NCBI GenBank assembly: GCA_963715995.1
Contig: OY970283.1
Location: forward strand, 1,798,001 to 1,862,000
Direction of reading: 5' to 3'
Length of the DNA: 64,000 bases
Origin: DATBDN01 sp963715995
GTDB taxonomy: Bacteria; Actinomycetota; Thermoleophilia; Solirubrobacterales; Thermoleophilaceae
Positions 9,267 through 16,965 of the stretch are shown piece by piece (position 1 is the first letter of the stretch; every line of letters starts with the position of its first letter). Below the pieces are notes generated by a model, which saw only the letters and a list, made by a program, of their open reading frames with translations, ran no database searches and had not been told where the DNA came from. A program made the position numbers and the translations under genes.

Positions 9267-9988
9267 ATCTGGTCGCCGGGCCGGATGAACTGGATCTCCG
9301 GCACGATGCACGCGGGCGAGGTCGACAGCAGGAAGCGCACCGCCTCGGCGATGTCCTCCGGCTGGATCATCTCCTCCTTCGGCACGTTGTCGGCGGTCCA
9401 GTCGGTCATGGGCGTCGCCACGAAGCCGGGGCAGAACGCGGTCACCTGGATGCCGTCGCCGGCCAGCTCGCGGTGGGCGGCCTGCGACAGGCCGACGACT
9501 GCGAACTTCGTGGCCGAGTACATCGACAGCCACGCCTGGCCGTACTTGCCGGCGATCGAGGCCGTGTTCACCACGAGCGCCTTCTTGTGCTCGGCGCCGG
9601 CTTCCTTGAGCAGCGGGATCGACTCGCGCAGGATCAGGTAGACGCCGCGCAGGTTCACGCCGATCTGCATGTCGAGCTTCTTCGTGTCGGCATCGGCGAT
9701 CGCGGCGCCGATCCCCACGCCGGCGTTGTTGATCAGCACGTCCATACGGCCGTACGCCTCTCGGTGCTGGCCCACGACCTGCTTGATCGAGTCCTCGTCG
9801 GCCATGTTGCCCGGCGCGGCCTGGACCTCGATGCCGTCGTCGGCCAGCTGCTTGACGGCCTCTTCCAGCTTGTCGGGACGGCGTCCGTTCACGGTCAGCG
9901 CATAGCCGAGGTCCTTGCCCAGCAGGCGCGCGATCGCGAAGCCGATTCCCGACGAGCCACCGGTGATCAATGCAGCGCGCTCAGGCAT
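9263..9988 (-). CDS. Short-chain dehydrogenase/reductase
   Basis: A classical SDR of 241 residues. The Rossmann nucleotide motif TGGSSGIG is at residues 9-16, the NNAG motif near 88, and the catalytic Ser-Tyr-Lys triad in NTASIAGKYG followed by YSATK. NGRR after the second strand suggests NADP(H) preference. The gene sits between an acyl-CoA ligase, whose stop overlaps its start by 8 bp, and a thioesterase, so a 3-oxoacyl or 3-hydroxyacyl thioester is a reasonable guess for its substrate; that is inference. Confidence 0.9.
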   Translation of the reverse strand: MPERAALITGGSSGIGFAIARLLGKDLGYALTVNGRRPDKLEEAVKQLADDGIEVQAAPGNMADEDSIKQVVGQHREAYGRMDVLINNAGVGIGAAIADADTKKLDMQIGVNLRGVYLILRESIPLLKEAGAEHKKALVVNTASIAGKYGQAWLSMYSATKFAVVGLSQAAHRELAGDGIQVTAFCPGFVATPMTDWTADNVPKEEMIQPEDIAEAVRFLLSTSPACIVPEIQFIRPGDQM

Positions 9989-11612
9989 CTTTCTCTTGCA
10001 GCTCCCTCTTCATCACTTTTCCGGTTGCGTTGCGCGGCAGCTCGTCGAGGAACTCGACTTCGCGCGGCACCTTGTAGCGGGCAAGGTGCTCCTTCACGTA
10101 CGTCTTCACGTCGTCCTCGGACAGCTCGCCGCTCGATACGACGAATGCCTTCAGCCGCTGACCGAACTTCTCGTCGTCGACCCCGACCACGGCGGCGTCG
10201 GAGATCTTCGGGTGGTTCGACAGCAGCTCCTCGACCTCGCCCGGGTAGACGTTCTCGCCACCCGAGACGATCATGTCGTCCTCGCGCGAGTCGATGAACA
10301 GGCGGCCTTCGGCGTCGATGTGGCCCATGTCGCCGGTCGACATCAGCCCGTCGGCCGAGGTCTCCTTGGAGCCGCCGCCGGTGTAGCCCTCGAAGACCAG
10401 CTCGGAGCCGACGAAGATGCGGCCCGTCTCGCCGTTCGGCAGCTCCTTGCCGTTCTTGTCGACGATCTTCAGGACCGTGCCGCGCGGCGCCTTGCCGGCC
10501 GTGCCGGGCGCGGCGCGCAGGTCCTCGGGAGTCCCGATCGTGGCCCAAGCGACCTCGGTCGAGCCGTAGAGGTTGTAGAGGTTGTCGCCGAAGGCATCCA
10601 TCCAGCGCTGAGCGAGCTCGCCGGGCAGCGCCGATCCGCTCGCGAACACGATCCGTAGCGAGCTGGTGTCGTACTTCGCGCGCACGTCCTGCGGCAGCTC
10701 GAGGATGCGCGAGAGCATCACCGGCACCACGACCATGACCTCCGGCCGGTGCTCGTCGATCGCCTCGAGCGTCTTCTCGGGGTCAAAGCGGTTCTGCAGG
10801 ATCAGCGTCGAGCTGAAGGCCGAGCCGATCATGTACTGCCCGATGCCCCAGGCGTGGAAGAGCGGAGCGACGATGAAGGTGCGCTCGCGCACGTGGTACG
10901 GAACGCGACCGAGCAGGCCGCCGATCGGATCGATGCCCTTCGGCGCCGAGCGGCTCGCGCCCTTCGGCGTGCCCGTCGTGCCGGAGGTGAGGATCACGAA
11001 CTTCGGCTCCTCCTCGGGCGGCACGACGTCGTCCGGATCGGTGCTCTCGATCAGGTCCTCGATGATCTCGTCGCCCTCGAGCGGCTCGTCGTCGCCCACC
11101 CAGGCGACGAAGCGCTTGGTGCGCCGGCCCCGGGTCGCATGGTTGATCAACTTGGCGAACTCGGCGTCGTAGACCGTCGCGCGCGGCTTCTCGCGTTCGA
11201 GCACATCGCGCGCCTGCGGTGCCGCAAAGCTCGTGTTCAGGTACAGCGCGCGGGCACCGATCTTCGCGCAGGCGATCGTCGCCTCGACGAAGTAGCGGTG
11301 GTTGCGCGCGAGGATCGCCACGCCGTCGCCCTCGACCACGCCGCGGTCCTGCATCGCGTTCGCGAGGGCGTTCGAGCGGCGATGGAGCTCGCGGAAGGTG
11401 AGGTCGCCGAGCTCGTCGATCAGGGCCGTCTCGTTCGGGAAGCGGGCAGCCGCGGCAGCCGTTGCGGCCGCCGGCGTGAAGCCCCAGCGCATGAGGATCT
11501 GGGCCACGCGCGCGAGGGTGTCCGGGCGCTCCGGCCGGACGAAGCCGGCGCGGGTGAGGGCGTACAGCGTGTAGAGCCTCGACTCCACCTGCTGCTGGAA
11601 CGGCAGCCGCAT
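9981..11612 (-). CDS. Acyl-CoA synthetase (AMP-binding, FadD-like)
   Basis: A 543-residue member of the ANL superfamily, which activates a carboxylic acid with ATP and CoA. The P-loop-like motif TSGTTGTPKGA, the A5 motif YGSTEVAW, the A7/A8 region STGDMGHIDAEGRLF and DDMIVSGGENVYPGEVE, and the C-terminal catalytic lysine in NATGKVMKREL are all visible. It has an N-terminal extension of about 50 residues before the AMP-binding fold, as in mycobacterial FadD enzymes that act at the membrane. It is the first gene of a three-gene minus-strand operon with an SDR and a thioesterase. Chain length is unknown. Confidence 0.9.
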   Translation of the reverse strand: MRLPFQQQVESRLYTLYALTRAGFVRPERPDTLARVAQILMRWGFTPAAATAAAAARFPNETALIDELGDLTFRELHRRSNALANAMQDRGVVEGDGVAILARNHRYFVEATIACAKIGARALYLNTSFAAPQARDVLEREKPRATVYDAEFAKLINHATRGRRTKRFVAWVGDDEPLEGDEIIEDLIESTDPDDVVPPEEEPKFVILTSGTTGTPKGASRSAPKGIDPIGGLLGRVPYHVRERTFIVAPLFHAWGIGQYMIGSAFSSTLILQNRFDPEKTLEAIDEHRPEVMVVVPVMLSRILELPQDVRAKYDTSSLRIVFASGSALPGELAQRWMDAFGDNLYNLYGSTEVAWATIGTPEDLRAAPGTAGKAPRGTVLKIVDKNGKELPNGETGRIFVGSELVFEGYTGGGSKETSADGLMSTGDMGHIDAEGRLFIDSREDDMIVSGGENVYPGEVEELLSNHPKISDAAVVGVDDEKFGQRLKAFVVSSGELSEDDVKTYVKEHLARYKVPREVEFLDELPRNATGKVMKRELQEKDA

Positions 11613-11668
11613 TCAGCGGGAAAACTAACGCGGTGTTGTCTCTGACGCTTGGCGGGTCGGCGACCTCC

Positions 11669-11674
11669 TATGTT
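11669..11674 (+). promoter_or_regulatory. Candidate -10 element (TATGTT) for the lipoprotein gene
   Basis: TATGTT ends 9 bases before ATG 11684, with no ribosome binding site between. This favours ATG 11684 over upstream in-frame starts and suggests a leaderless mRNA. Confidence 0.4.
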
Positions 11675-11683
11675 CTTGCGTTC

Positions 11684-12658
11684 ATGCGGGGAGCAACGTT
11701 GATCGCAGCGATGGTGCTGGCCGCCGCCCTCGCCTCCTGCGGCAGCGGTGGCGGCTCGGGCACCAGCGACAGCGTGGTTCCCGCGAAGGTCCCGTCGGTC
11801 GCGCAGTTCCCGAAGGTCCGCGGCCGGACCATGGATCAGCTGCGGGCCAACCTGAAGGCCGGCCCGCAGCTCGCGCCGACCGAGTCGCTGTTCGAGCCGG
11901 GCGAGAACCGCTTCGGGTTCGGCCTCTTCGACCGCTCGAACAAGCAGATCACGGACGCACCGGGAGCCATCTACATCGCCCGCAGCGTCGGCTCGCGCGC
12001 CTATGGCCCGTACGTCGCGCGCTGGGAATCGCTGTCGGTCAAGGGCCATTACCTGTCGCAGACAGTCGCGACCGATCCCCAGGCTGCGAAGACGCTCTAC
12101 GCCGCCACCGTCCCGTTCACGAAGCCCGGCAAGTACGTGGTGCTCGGCGTGTTCCGCCTCGACAACCGGCTCGTGGAAGCCGGCACGACGATCAACGTCG
12201 TCAAGTCGAGCCCGATCCCGGGCATCGGCGACCCGGCGCCGAAGATGAGCACGCCCACGGCCGCGTCGGTCGGCGGCGACCTGTCGCAGATCGACACCCG
12301 CACGCCGCACGACGACATGCACGACGTCGACTACGCCGACGTGCTCGGCAAGCGCCCGATCGTGCTCGTCTTCGCGACACCGGCGCTGTGCCAGAGCCGC
12401 GTCTGCGGTCCCGTCGTCGACATCGCCGAGCAGGAGAAGCACACGCTGCCGAAGAGCGACGCCGCGTGGATCCACATGGAGATCTACAAGAACAACAAGC
12501 TGAATGACGGCCTGCGCCCGCAGATGGCGACCTACCACCTGGAGACCGAGCCCTGGGTGTTCACGATCAACCGCCAGGGCAAGATCGCGGCCCGGATCGA
12601 AGGAGCGTTCAGCGCCGACGAGCTGGCGAAGGCAGTCGCGGCCGCGACGAAGGGCTGA
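11684..12658 (+). CDS. Lipoprotein with C-terminal thioredoxin-like domain
   Basis: A 324-residue exported protein. The N-terminus is a lipoprotein signal with the lipobox ALASC followed by a Gly/Ser-rich spacer, so it should be anchored to the outer face of the membrane. Residues of about 65-190 form a beta-rich domain of unknown type. The C-terminal 120 residues read as a thioredoxin-like fold (RPIVLVFATPALCQSRVCGP, then the WVFTINRQGKIAARIEGAFS strand pair) carrying Cys-x3-Cys rather than CxxC. SCO/AhpC-like extracytoplasmic redox proteins have similar layouts, so redox or metal handling in the envelope is plausible but not proven. It is monocistronic, followed by a tRNA gene. Confidence 0.7.
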   Translation: MRGATLIAAMVLAAALASCGSGGGSGTSDSVVPAKVPSVAQFPKVRGRTMDQLRANLKAGPQLAPTESLFEPGENRFGFGLFDRSNKQITDAPGAIYIARSVGSRAYGPYVARWESLSVKGHYLSQTVATDPQAAKTLYAATVPFTKPGKYVVLGVFRLDNRLVEAGTTINVVKSSPIPGIGDPAPKMSTPTAASVGGDLSQIDTRTPHDDMHDVDYADVLGKRPIVLVFATPALCQSRVCGPVVDIAEQEKHTLPKSDAAWIHMEIYKNNKLNDGLRPQMATYHLETEPWVFTINRQGKIAARIEGAFSADELAKAVAAATKG

Positions 12659-12690
12659 GGCGGCCTGCGCCGGGGCTATCGTCGCGCAGG

Positions 12691-12763
12691 GGGCCAGTAG
12701 CTCAGCGGTTAGAGCAGCGGACTCATAATCCGTCGGTCCCAGGTTCGAATCCTGGCTGGCCCA
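12691..12763 (+). tRNA. tRNA with CAT anticodon (Ile2 or elongator Met)
   Basis: The acceptor GGGCCAG pairs with CTGGCCC. The D-arm is AGCTCAGCGGTTAGAGC, the anticodon loop CTCATAA, the T-arm CCAGG-TTCGAAT-CCTGG, with discriminator A and no encoded CCA. The short D-loop, the TCGGTC variable loop and the GC-rich anticodon stem resemble the E. coli ileX type more than its metT type, so tRNA-Ile2 (lysidine-modified by TilS) is my preferred reading. Sequence alone does not settle it. Confidence 0.85.
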
Positions 12764-12836
12764 TTCGCGCAAGTTCTGTCAGGCGACGTGCGCCGCCACC
12801 AACGCTCTGCGCCCACGCCCTGCCGCTATAACCAAT

Positions 12837-13709
12837 ATGGCCTTGGGCGTCGCGGTCTGTTCCGACACAACGAACTACCTTCCCCGCGCGCTCGTTGCGG
12901 AACGGGGCATCCACGAGGTGTCGCTCTACGTGAGCCTCGACGGGCACCAGCAGCGCGAGGCGGACATCCTCGAGGACACCGATCGCTTCTACGACTCGCT
13001 GCGTGCGAGCGACGAGGCGCCGACGACTTCGCAGCCCGCCGTGGGCGACTTCATGTCCGTGTGGAAACCGCTGCTCGACGCCGGTGAGGAGATCATCTCG
13101 ATCCATCTGTCGTCGGGCATCTCGGGCACCTACGACTCGGCGGTTTCGGCGCGCGATCTGCTGGTGGCAGACGGCGTGGCCGGCGAGCGCATCGAGGTGG
13201 TCGACTCGCGGCGCGCCTGCGGTGGGCTGGGGGTCATGCTGCTGGCCGCATCCACCGCGGCGCAGGCCGGCGGTGACCTTGGCGCGGTCAGTGCGCGGGT
13301 GGCGGCGGCTCGTGACGCCCTCCAGATGTGGTTCGCCGTCGACACGCTCGAGTACCTGCGTCGCGGCGGCCGGATCGGCGGCGCGCAGGCATGGCTGGGC
13401 TCGGCGCTCAAGATCAAGCCCATCCTCACGCTCGATGGCGAGATCACTCCGACCGAGCGCGTCCGGACGAGCCAGCGCGCGGTCGCGCGGCTGGTCGAGT
13501 TCTTCGGCGATCTGCACGAGAGCGGCCGCGACGCATGGGTGGTCCAGCACATCCAGGCGCCCGACATCGCGCACGAGCTGGTGGAGGAGGGGCGGCGCAT
13601 CTTCGGGACCGAGCCCCTCTTCGTCTCGGAGGTCGGACCGGTCATCGGCGCGCACGTCGGGCCGGGCCTGCTTGGCGTCGGCGGACTACGCACCGCCGCC
13701 CTGGCCTGA
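12837..13709 (+). CDS. DegV family fatty-acid-binding protein
   Basis: A 290-residue DegV/FakB-like protein. Members bind one fatty acid and can present it to a fatty acid kinase for phosphorylation and entry into phospholipids. The N-terminal VAVCSDTTNYLP strand-loop, the fatty-acid head-group loop IHLSSGISGTYDSA and the second-domain motif FAVDTLEYLRRGGRIG are all present. Length is standard. No fatty acid kinase gene is seen nearby, so a FakB-like role is family inference. Confidence 0.9.
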   Translation: MALGVAVCSDTTNYLPRALVAERGIHEVSLYVSLDGHQQREADILEDTDRFYDSLRASDEAPTTSQPAVGDFMSVWKPLLDAGEEIISIHLSSGISGTYDSAVSARDLLVADGVAGERIEVVDSRRACGGLGVMLLAASTAAQAGGDLGAVSARVAAARDALQMWFAVDTLEYLRRGGRIGGAQAWLGSALKIKPILTLDGEITPTERVRTSQRAVARLVEFFGDLHESGRDAWVVQHIQAPDIAHELVEEGRRIFGTEPLFVSEVGPVIGAHVGPGLLGVGGLRTAALA

Positions 13710-13746
13710 CGCCAGTAATCAGCGGCGCGAGTCGTTCCATTGGCGC

Positions 13747-14958
13747 ATGGCAGCGCGCCAGACCCGACGCACGTTCATCCGCCGCGGCGCGGTCGCCGGC
13801 GCATCGGTCGCGGCCGCGCGCCTGTGGCTGCCGTCAGCCGGCGCGCTCGGCCGCCCGGCGAGCGGCGGTGGACTCTGGCTCCCGGGCGACCTGCACACGC
13901 ACTCGACCTATTCGCACGACGTGTACGGCGGACCGACCGACGACAACACAGGTCCCGACGAGGCCTACACGCTCGGCCTGCCGGTGGCCGGCAAGTTCCT
14001 CGAGGGCCGCGAGCGCGGGCTGCGCTGGATGGCCGTTTCCGATCACGACGACGTCCGCTCGGTGCCGGAGCTCGCCGGCGCGAACCAGGGCCTGATCGCT
14101 ATCCCCGCCTACGAGCACTCGATCAAGGGCCACGCCCACATGCTCGGCGCGACCAGGCACTACGACGCCGGCGACCAGGCCGCCGACGCCGTGAACGCCA
14201 TGGCCGACTCGCTGCGTGCCACGGGCGGCCTGTTCCAGGCGAACCACCCCGCCTACCGCGTGGCAAGCGACGCCGACTTCCACGCCTGCGGGAGCGGCGG
14301 CTGCTCGGACTGTCAGTCGATCAACTGGACCTACGGCTTCGACGTGCGCCCGGACACGATCGAGGTCTGGAACCCATCGGTGGTGCGCAGCGACATCTCC
14401 GAGACCTACTGGGAGTGCTGGCTCGACCGCGGCGCGAAGATCGGCGGCACCGGCGGCAGCGACTCGCACTGGCTGTCGCTGCATGCGGTCGCCGGTCCCG
14501 GCCAGCCGACCACCTGGGTCTACGCGCGCGAGGCGAGCGCCGCCGGGGTCATCCAGGGGCTGCGCGAGGGACGCACGTTCGTGTCCGGCCAGCCACCCGA
14601 GCTGAACGGGACGCGGCTGGTGCTCGAGGCACCACGCGAGGGAATGGTCGGCGACAGCGTGCGTCCCGGCACTCCGCTGCGCGTGACGGCTCCCGGCCTG
14701 ACCGTGCCCGCCGTCGTCCGCATCCGCGCCAATGGGCAGCAGATCCTGGAAGAGGAGCTCGCGCCGGGCGGAGAGCTGCGCTTCCGCGCTCCGCGCGAGG
14801 CCGGCTGGGTGCGAGCGATCCTGCTCGCGCGCGCGGCGCTGCCGGTCGACACCGCGGTGTCCGACGTCGGCGATGCGACGCCCCAGCGCGACGGCATGCC
14901 GCTGCTTGCGCTGACCTCGCCGATCTACCTGCGCAGGCACCCGCGCCGCGCCGGCTAG
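13747..14958 (+). CDS. Tat-exported PHP-domain (CehA/McbA-type) metal hydrolase
   Basis: A 403-residue protein beginning with a twin-arginine signal (RRTFIRRGAVAGASVAAA), so it is probably exported folded and metal-loaded. The PHP metal motifs are GDLHTHSTYSHD near residue 47, AVSDHDDV near 98, the NHPAY histidine in mid-domain and GSDSHW near 238. The CehA-McbA branch of PHP proteins contains extracytoplasmic phosphoesterases and hydrolases with Mn, Fe or Zn. The C-terminal 100 residues form a beta-sandwich-like tail. The TAG stop shares a CTAG with the stop of the convergent fur-family gene. Adjacency to a metal uptake operon fits a metal-dependent enzyme, but that link is speculative. Confidence 0.82.
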   Translation: MAARQTRRTFIRRGAVAGASVAAARLWLPSAGALGRPASGGGLWLPGDLHTHSTYSHDVYGGPTDDNTGPDEAYTLGLPVAGKFLEGRERGLRWMAVSDHDDVRSVPELAGANQGLIAIPAYEHSIKGHAHMLGATRHYDAGDQAADAVNAMADSLRATGGLFQANHPAYRVASDADFHACGSGGCSDCQSINWTYGFDVRPDTIEVWNPSVVRSDISETYWECWLDRGAKIGGTGGSDSHWLSLHAVAGPGQPTTWVYAREASAAGVIQGLREGRTFVSGQPPELNGTRLVLEAPREGMVGDSVRPGTPLRVTAPGLTVPAVVRIRANGQQILEEELAPGGELRFRAPREAGWVRAILLARAALPVDTAVSDVGDATPQRDGMPLLALTSPIYLRRHPRRAG

Positions 14959-15389
14959 GCGCGCTGGCAGTCCGGGCAGCGCCCGTGCAGCACCACGTCG
15001 TGGCCTGCGATCGCGAACGGCGAGCGCTCCGCCAACTCGTGGATCGCGTCCTCGAGCGCCGGGTCCTCGAACGGGACGATCCGCTCGCAGTTGTCGCAGA
15101 CCACGTGATGGTGGTGCTGCCCGCTCGCCGCGACCGCCTCGTAACGACGCTCGCCGCGACCGGTGTCCACCCGCTGCACCAGCTGCGCCTCGTGCAGCGC
15201 TTCGAGCGAGCGGTAGACGCTGGCCAGGCCGACCGCGCGGCCTTCCTCGCGCAACGACTCGCGGATCTCATGCGCGGTGGCTGCGCAGCGCTGGCGGCCC
15301 AGAAAGTCGATAACCGCATCGCGTGCGCCACCGCGGCTGAAGCCGCGCTCCTTGAGCACGCGCCGGGCGTGTCCGCTCCAGGCGCTCAT
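14955..15389 (-). CDS. zur: Fur-family metalloregulator, probably Zur
   Basis: A 144-residue Fur-family repressor. The winged-helix domain is residues 1-80 (GRAVGLASVYRSLEAL is the recognition helix region), the regulatory metal motif is QHHHHVVCDNCERIVPF, and the C-terminal structural zinc site is CPDC. It is the last gene of a zinc/manganese-type ABC uptake operon; its ATG overlaps the permease stop (ATGA). I therefore call it Zur by context: with metal bound it would repress the operon through the palindrome at 18712-18726. Mur or Fur specificity cannot be excluded. Confidence 0.85.
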   Translation of the reverse strand: MSAWSGHARRVLKERGFSRGGARDAVIDFLGRQRCAATAHEIRESLREEGRAVGLASVYRSLEALHEAQLVQRVDTGRGERRYEAVAASGQHHHHVVCDNCERIVPFEDPALEDAIHELAERSPFAIAGHDVVLHGRCPDCQRA

Positions 15390-16210
15390 GCGGCCCGCCT
15401 AGGACCAATGCGCGTGCCGATCGCCGCGAGCCCGTAGGTGGCCACGAGCGCCAGCGCGATCGACGCCCCCGCGGCGGTGCGCAGGTGGTAGGAGACATAC
15501 AGGCCGGCGACGCCGCTGACCGTGGCAAGCGCCGCGGCGGTGACAATCATCGGCACGATGCGGCGGGTGAGCAGGCGGGCGGACGCGGCCGGTGCGATCA
15601 GAAGCGCCACGACCAGCAGATTGCCAAGCGCCTGCACGGCGATCAACACGCTGAGCGCCAGCAGTCCGAGCAGGGCGGCGTCGGCGCGTGCCACTCCCAC
15701 ACCGATCGAGTGCCCGCTCGCCCGGTCGAAGCTGACTACGAGCAGACGCGAGTGCATCAGGCGCAGGCAGCCGCCAACGACCACCGCGAGTGCCCCGGCT
15801 GCGACCAGGTCGGAGCCGCTGATGCCGAGGATGTCGCCGAACAGCAGCGTCTGCACGGACTGCGGCGTGGCGGGGGCGAGCGCGAGCAGCGCGCCGAGGC
15901 CGAACAAGCCGGTCACGACGACCGCGATCGCGCTGTCGCGCCCCACGAGCGGCACGCGCGCGGCGACCGCGAGCGCAACCGCGGCAACTGCGAGCCCAGC
16001 CGCGCCGCCCACCAGCAGCGGCACGTTCGCAAGGGCTGCGATGACGAGCCCGGGGAACATGGCGTGGGGGAGGGACTCGGCTCCGTACGAGAGCTCGTTC
16101 AGCACGACCCAGCAGCCGATTGCGCCGCCGACGATGCCGAGCAGCACGACCTCGGCGAGCGCCCGGCGCATGATCTCGCCACTCAGCGGGTCAGCGATCC
16201 AGTGCCACAT
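15386..16210 (-). CDS. ABC-3 type metal ABC transporter permease (ZnuB-like)
   Basis: A 274-residue integral membrane protein of the ABC-3 family, which forms the translocation path for zinc or manganese import. Hydrophobic helices alternate with short loops over the whole length. The family motifs HAMFPGLVIAAL near residue 50 and the LFGDILGIS loop are present. The ATG overlaps the ATPase stop by one base (TGATG). Together with the fused permease upstream it gives the operon two permease domains, which could form a heterodimeric channel. Confidence 0.88.
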   Translation of the reverse strand: MWHWIADPLSGEIMRRALAEVVLLGIVGGAIGCWVVLNELSYGAESLPHAMFPGLVIAALANVPLLVGGAAGLAVAAVALAVAARVPLVGRDSAIAVVVTGLFGLGALLALAPATPQSVQTLLFGDILGISGSDLVAAGALAVVVGGCLRLMHSRLLVVSFDRASGHSIGVGVARADAALLGLLALSVLIAVQALGNLLVVALLIAPAASARLLTRRIVPMIVTAAALATVSGVAGLYVSYHLRTAAGASIALALVATYGLAAIGTRIGPRRAA

Positions 16211-16965
16211 CAGTGTTCGTGGTGATGGTGGTGGTCGGCAGGAAGCAGCACGCGCTCGCCGCTGCCCGGCAGCGTCACGACGGCGCCGCCATAGGTGGCG
16301 GCGAGCGTCTCGCGGGTGAGCGCCTCGGCCGGCGTGCCGAAGGCGACCTGACGGCGGTTCAGGCACAGGACCAGGTCCCACGCGCGCGCCTGCTCGACGT
16401 CGTGGGTGGCGATCAGCAGGCCATGGCCGTCGCTCGCCAGCTGCGCCAGCAGCAGCTCGAGCTGCTCCGCGCTCGGCGCATCGAGCCCCGTGAACGGCTC
16501 GTCGAGCAGCAGCAACCGGGCACGCTGCACGAGCGCGCGCGCGATCAGCACGCGCTGGCGCTGGCCGCCCGAGAGATCGCCGAACGAGCGCTCGGCCAGC
16601 TCGCGCATCCCGACCGCGGCGAGGGCATCTCGCGCAGCCGCGCGCTCGGCCCTCCCCGGGCGCCGGTACCACGGGATCTGCGCGACCGTGCCCATCGTCG
16701 CCACGTCGAGCGCGGTGACCGGGAAGTCGAGCCGCGAGCGCTCGGTCTGCGCCACGATGGCGATCCGCTCGCGCACGTCGACCGACCCGCGCAGCGGCTC
16801 CAGCTCGCCGAGCAGGGCGCGGAACAGCGTGGTCTTGCCGCCGCCGTTGGGGCCCAGCACCGCGATCCGGCTGCCGCCCTCCACCTCGAAGCCGACGTCG
16901 GCCAGCACAGCGGCCCCGCCGTAGCCCACGGCCAGGTCGCGCACGGATGCCAGCACCGAGCTCAC
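16210..16965 (-). CDS. znuC: Metal ABC transporter ATP-binding protein (ZnuC-like)
   Basis: A 251-residue ABC ATPase that energises the metal importer. Walker A is GPNGGGKTT, the signature LSGGQRQRV, Walker B LLLLDEPFTGLD, and the switch histidine is in IATHD. The GTG start overlaps the stop of the permease-binding protein fusion (GTGA). An unusual C-terminal tail ends in five consecutive histidines followed by Glu-His. Such a tail could bind the transported metal on the cytoplasmic side, but this is inference. Confidence 0.9.
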   Translation of the reverse strand: MSSVLASVRDLAVGYGGAAVLADVGFEVEGGSRIAVLGPNGGGKTTLFRALLGELEPLRGSVDVRERIAIVAQTERSRLDFPVTALDVATMGTVAQIPWYRRPGRAERAAARDALAAVGMRELAERSFGDLSGGQRQRVLIARALVQRARLLLLDEPFTGLDAPSAEQLELLLAQLASDGHGLLIATHDVEQARAWDLVLCLNRRQVAFGTPAEALTRETLAATYGGAVVTLPGSGERVLLPADHHHHHEH

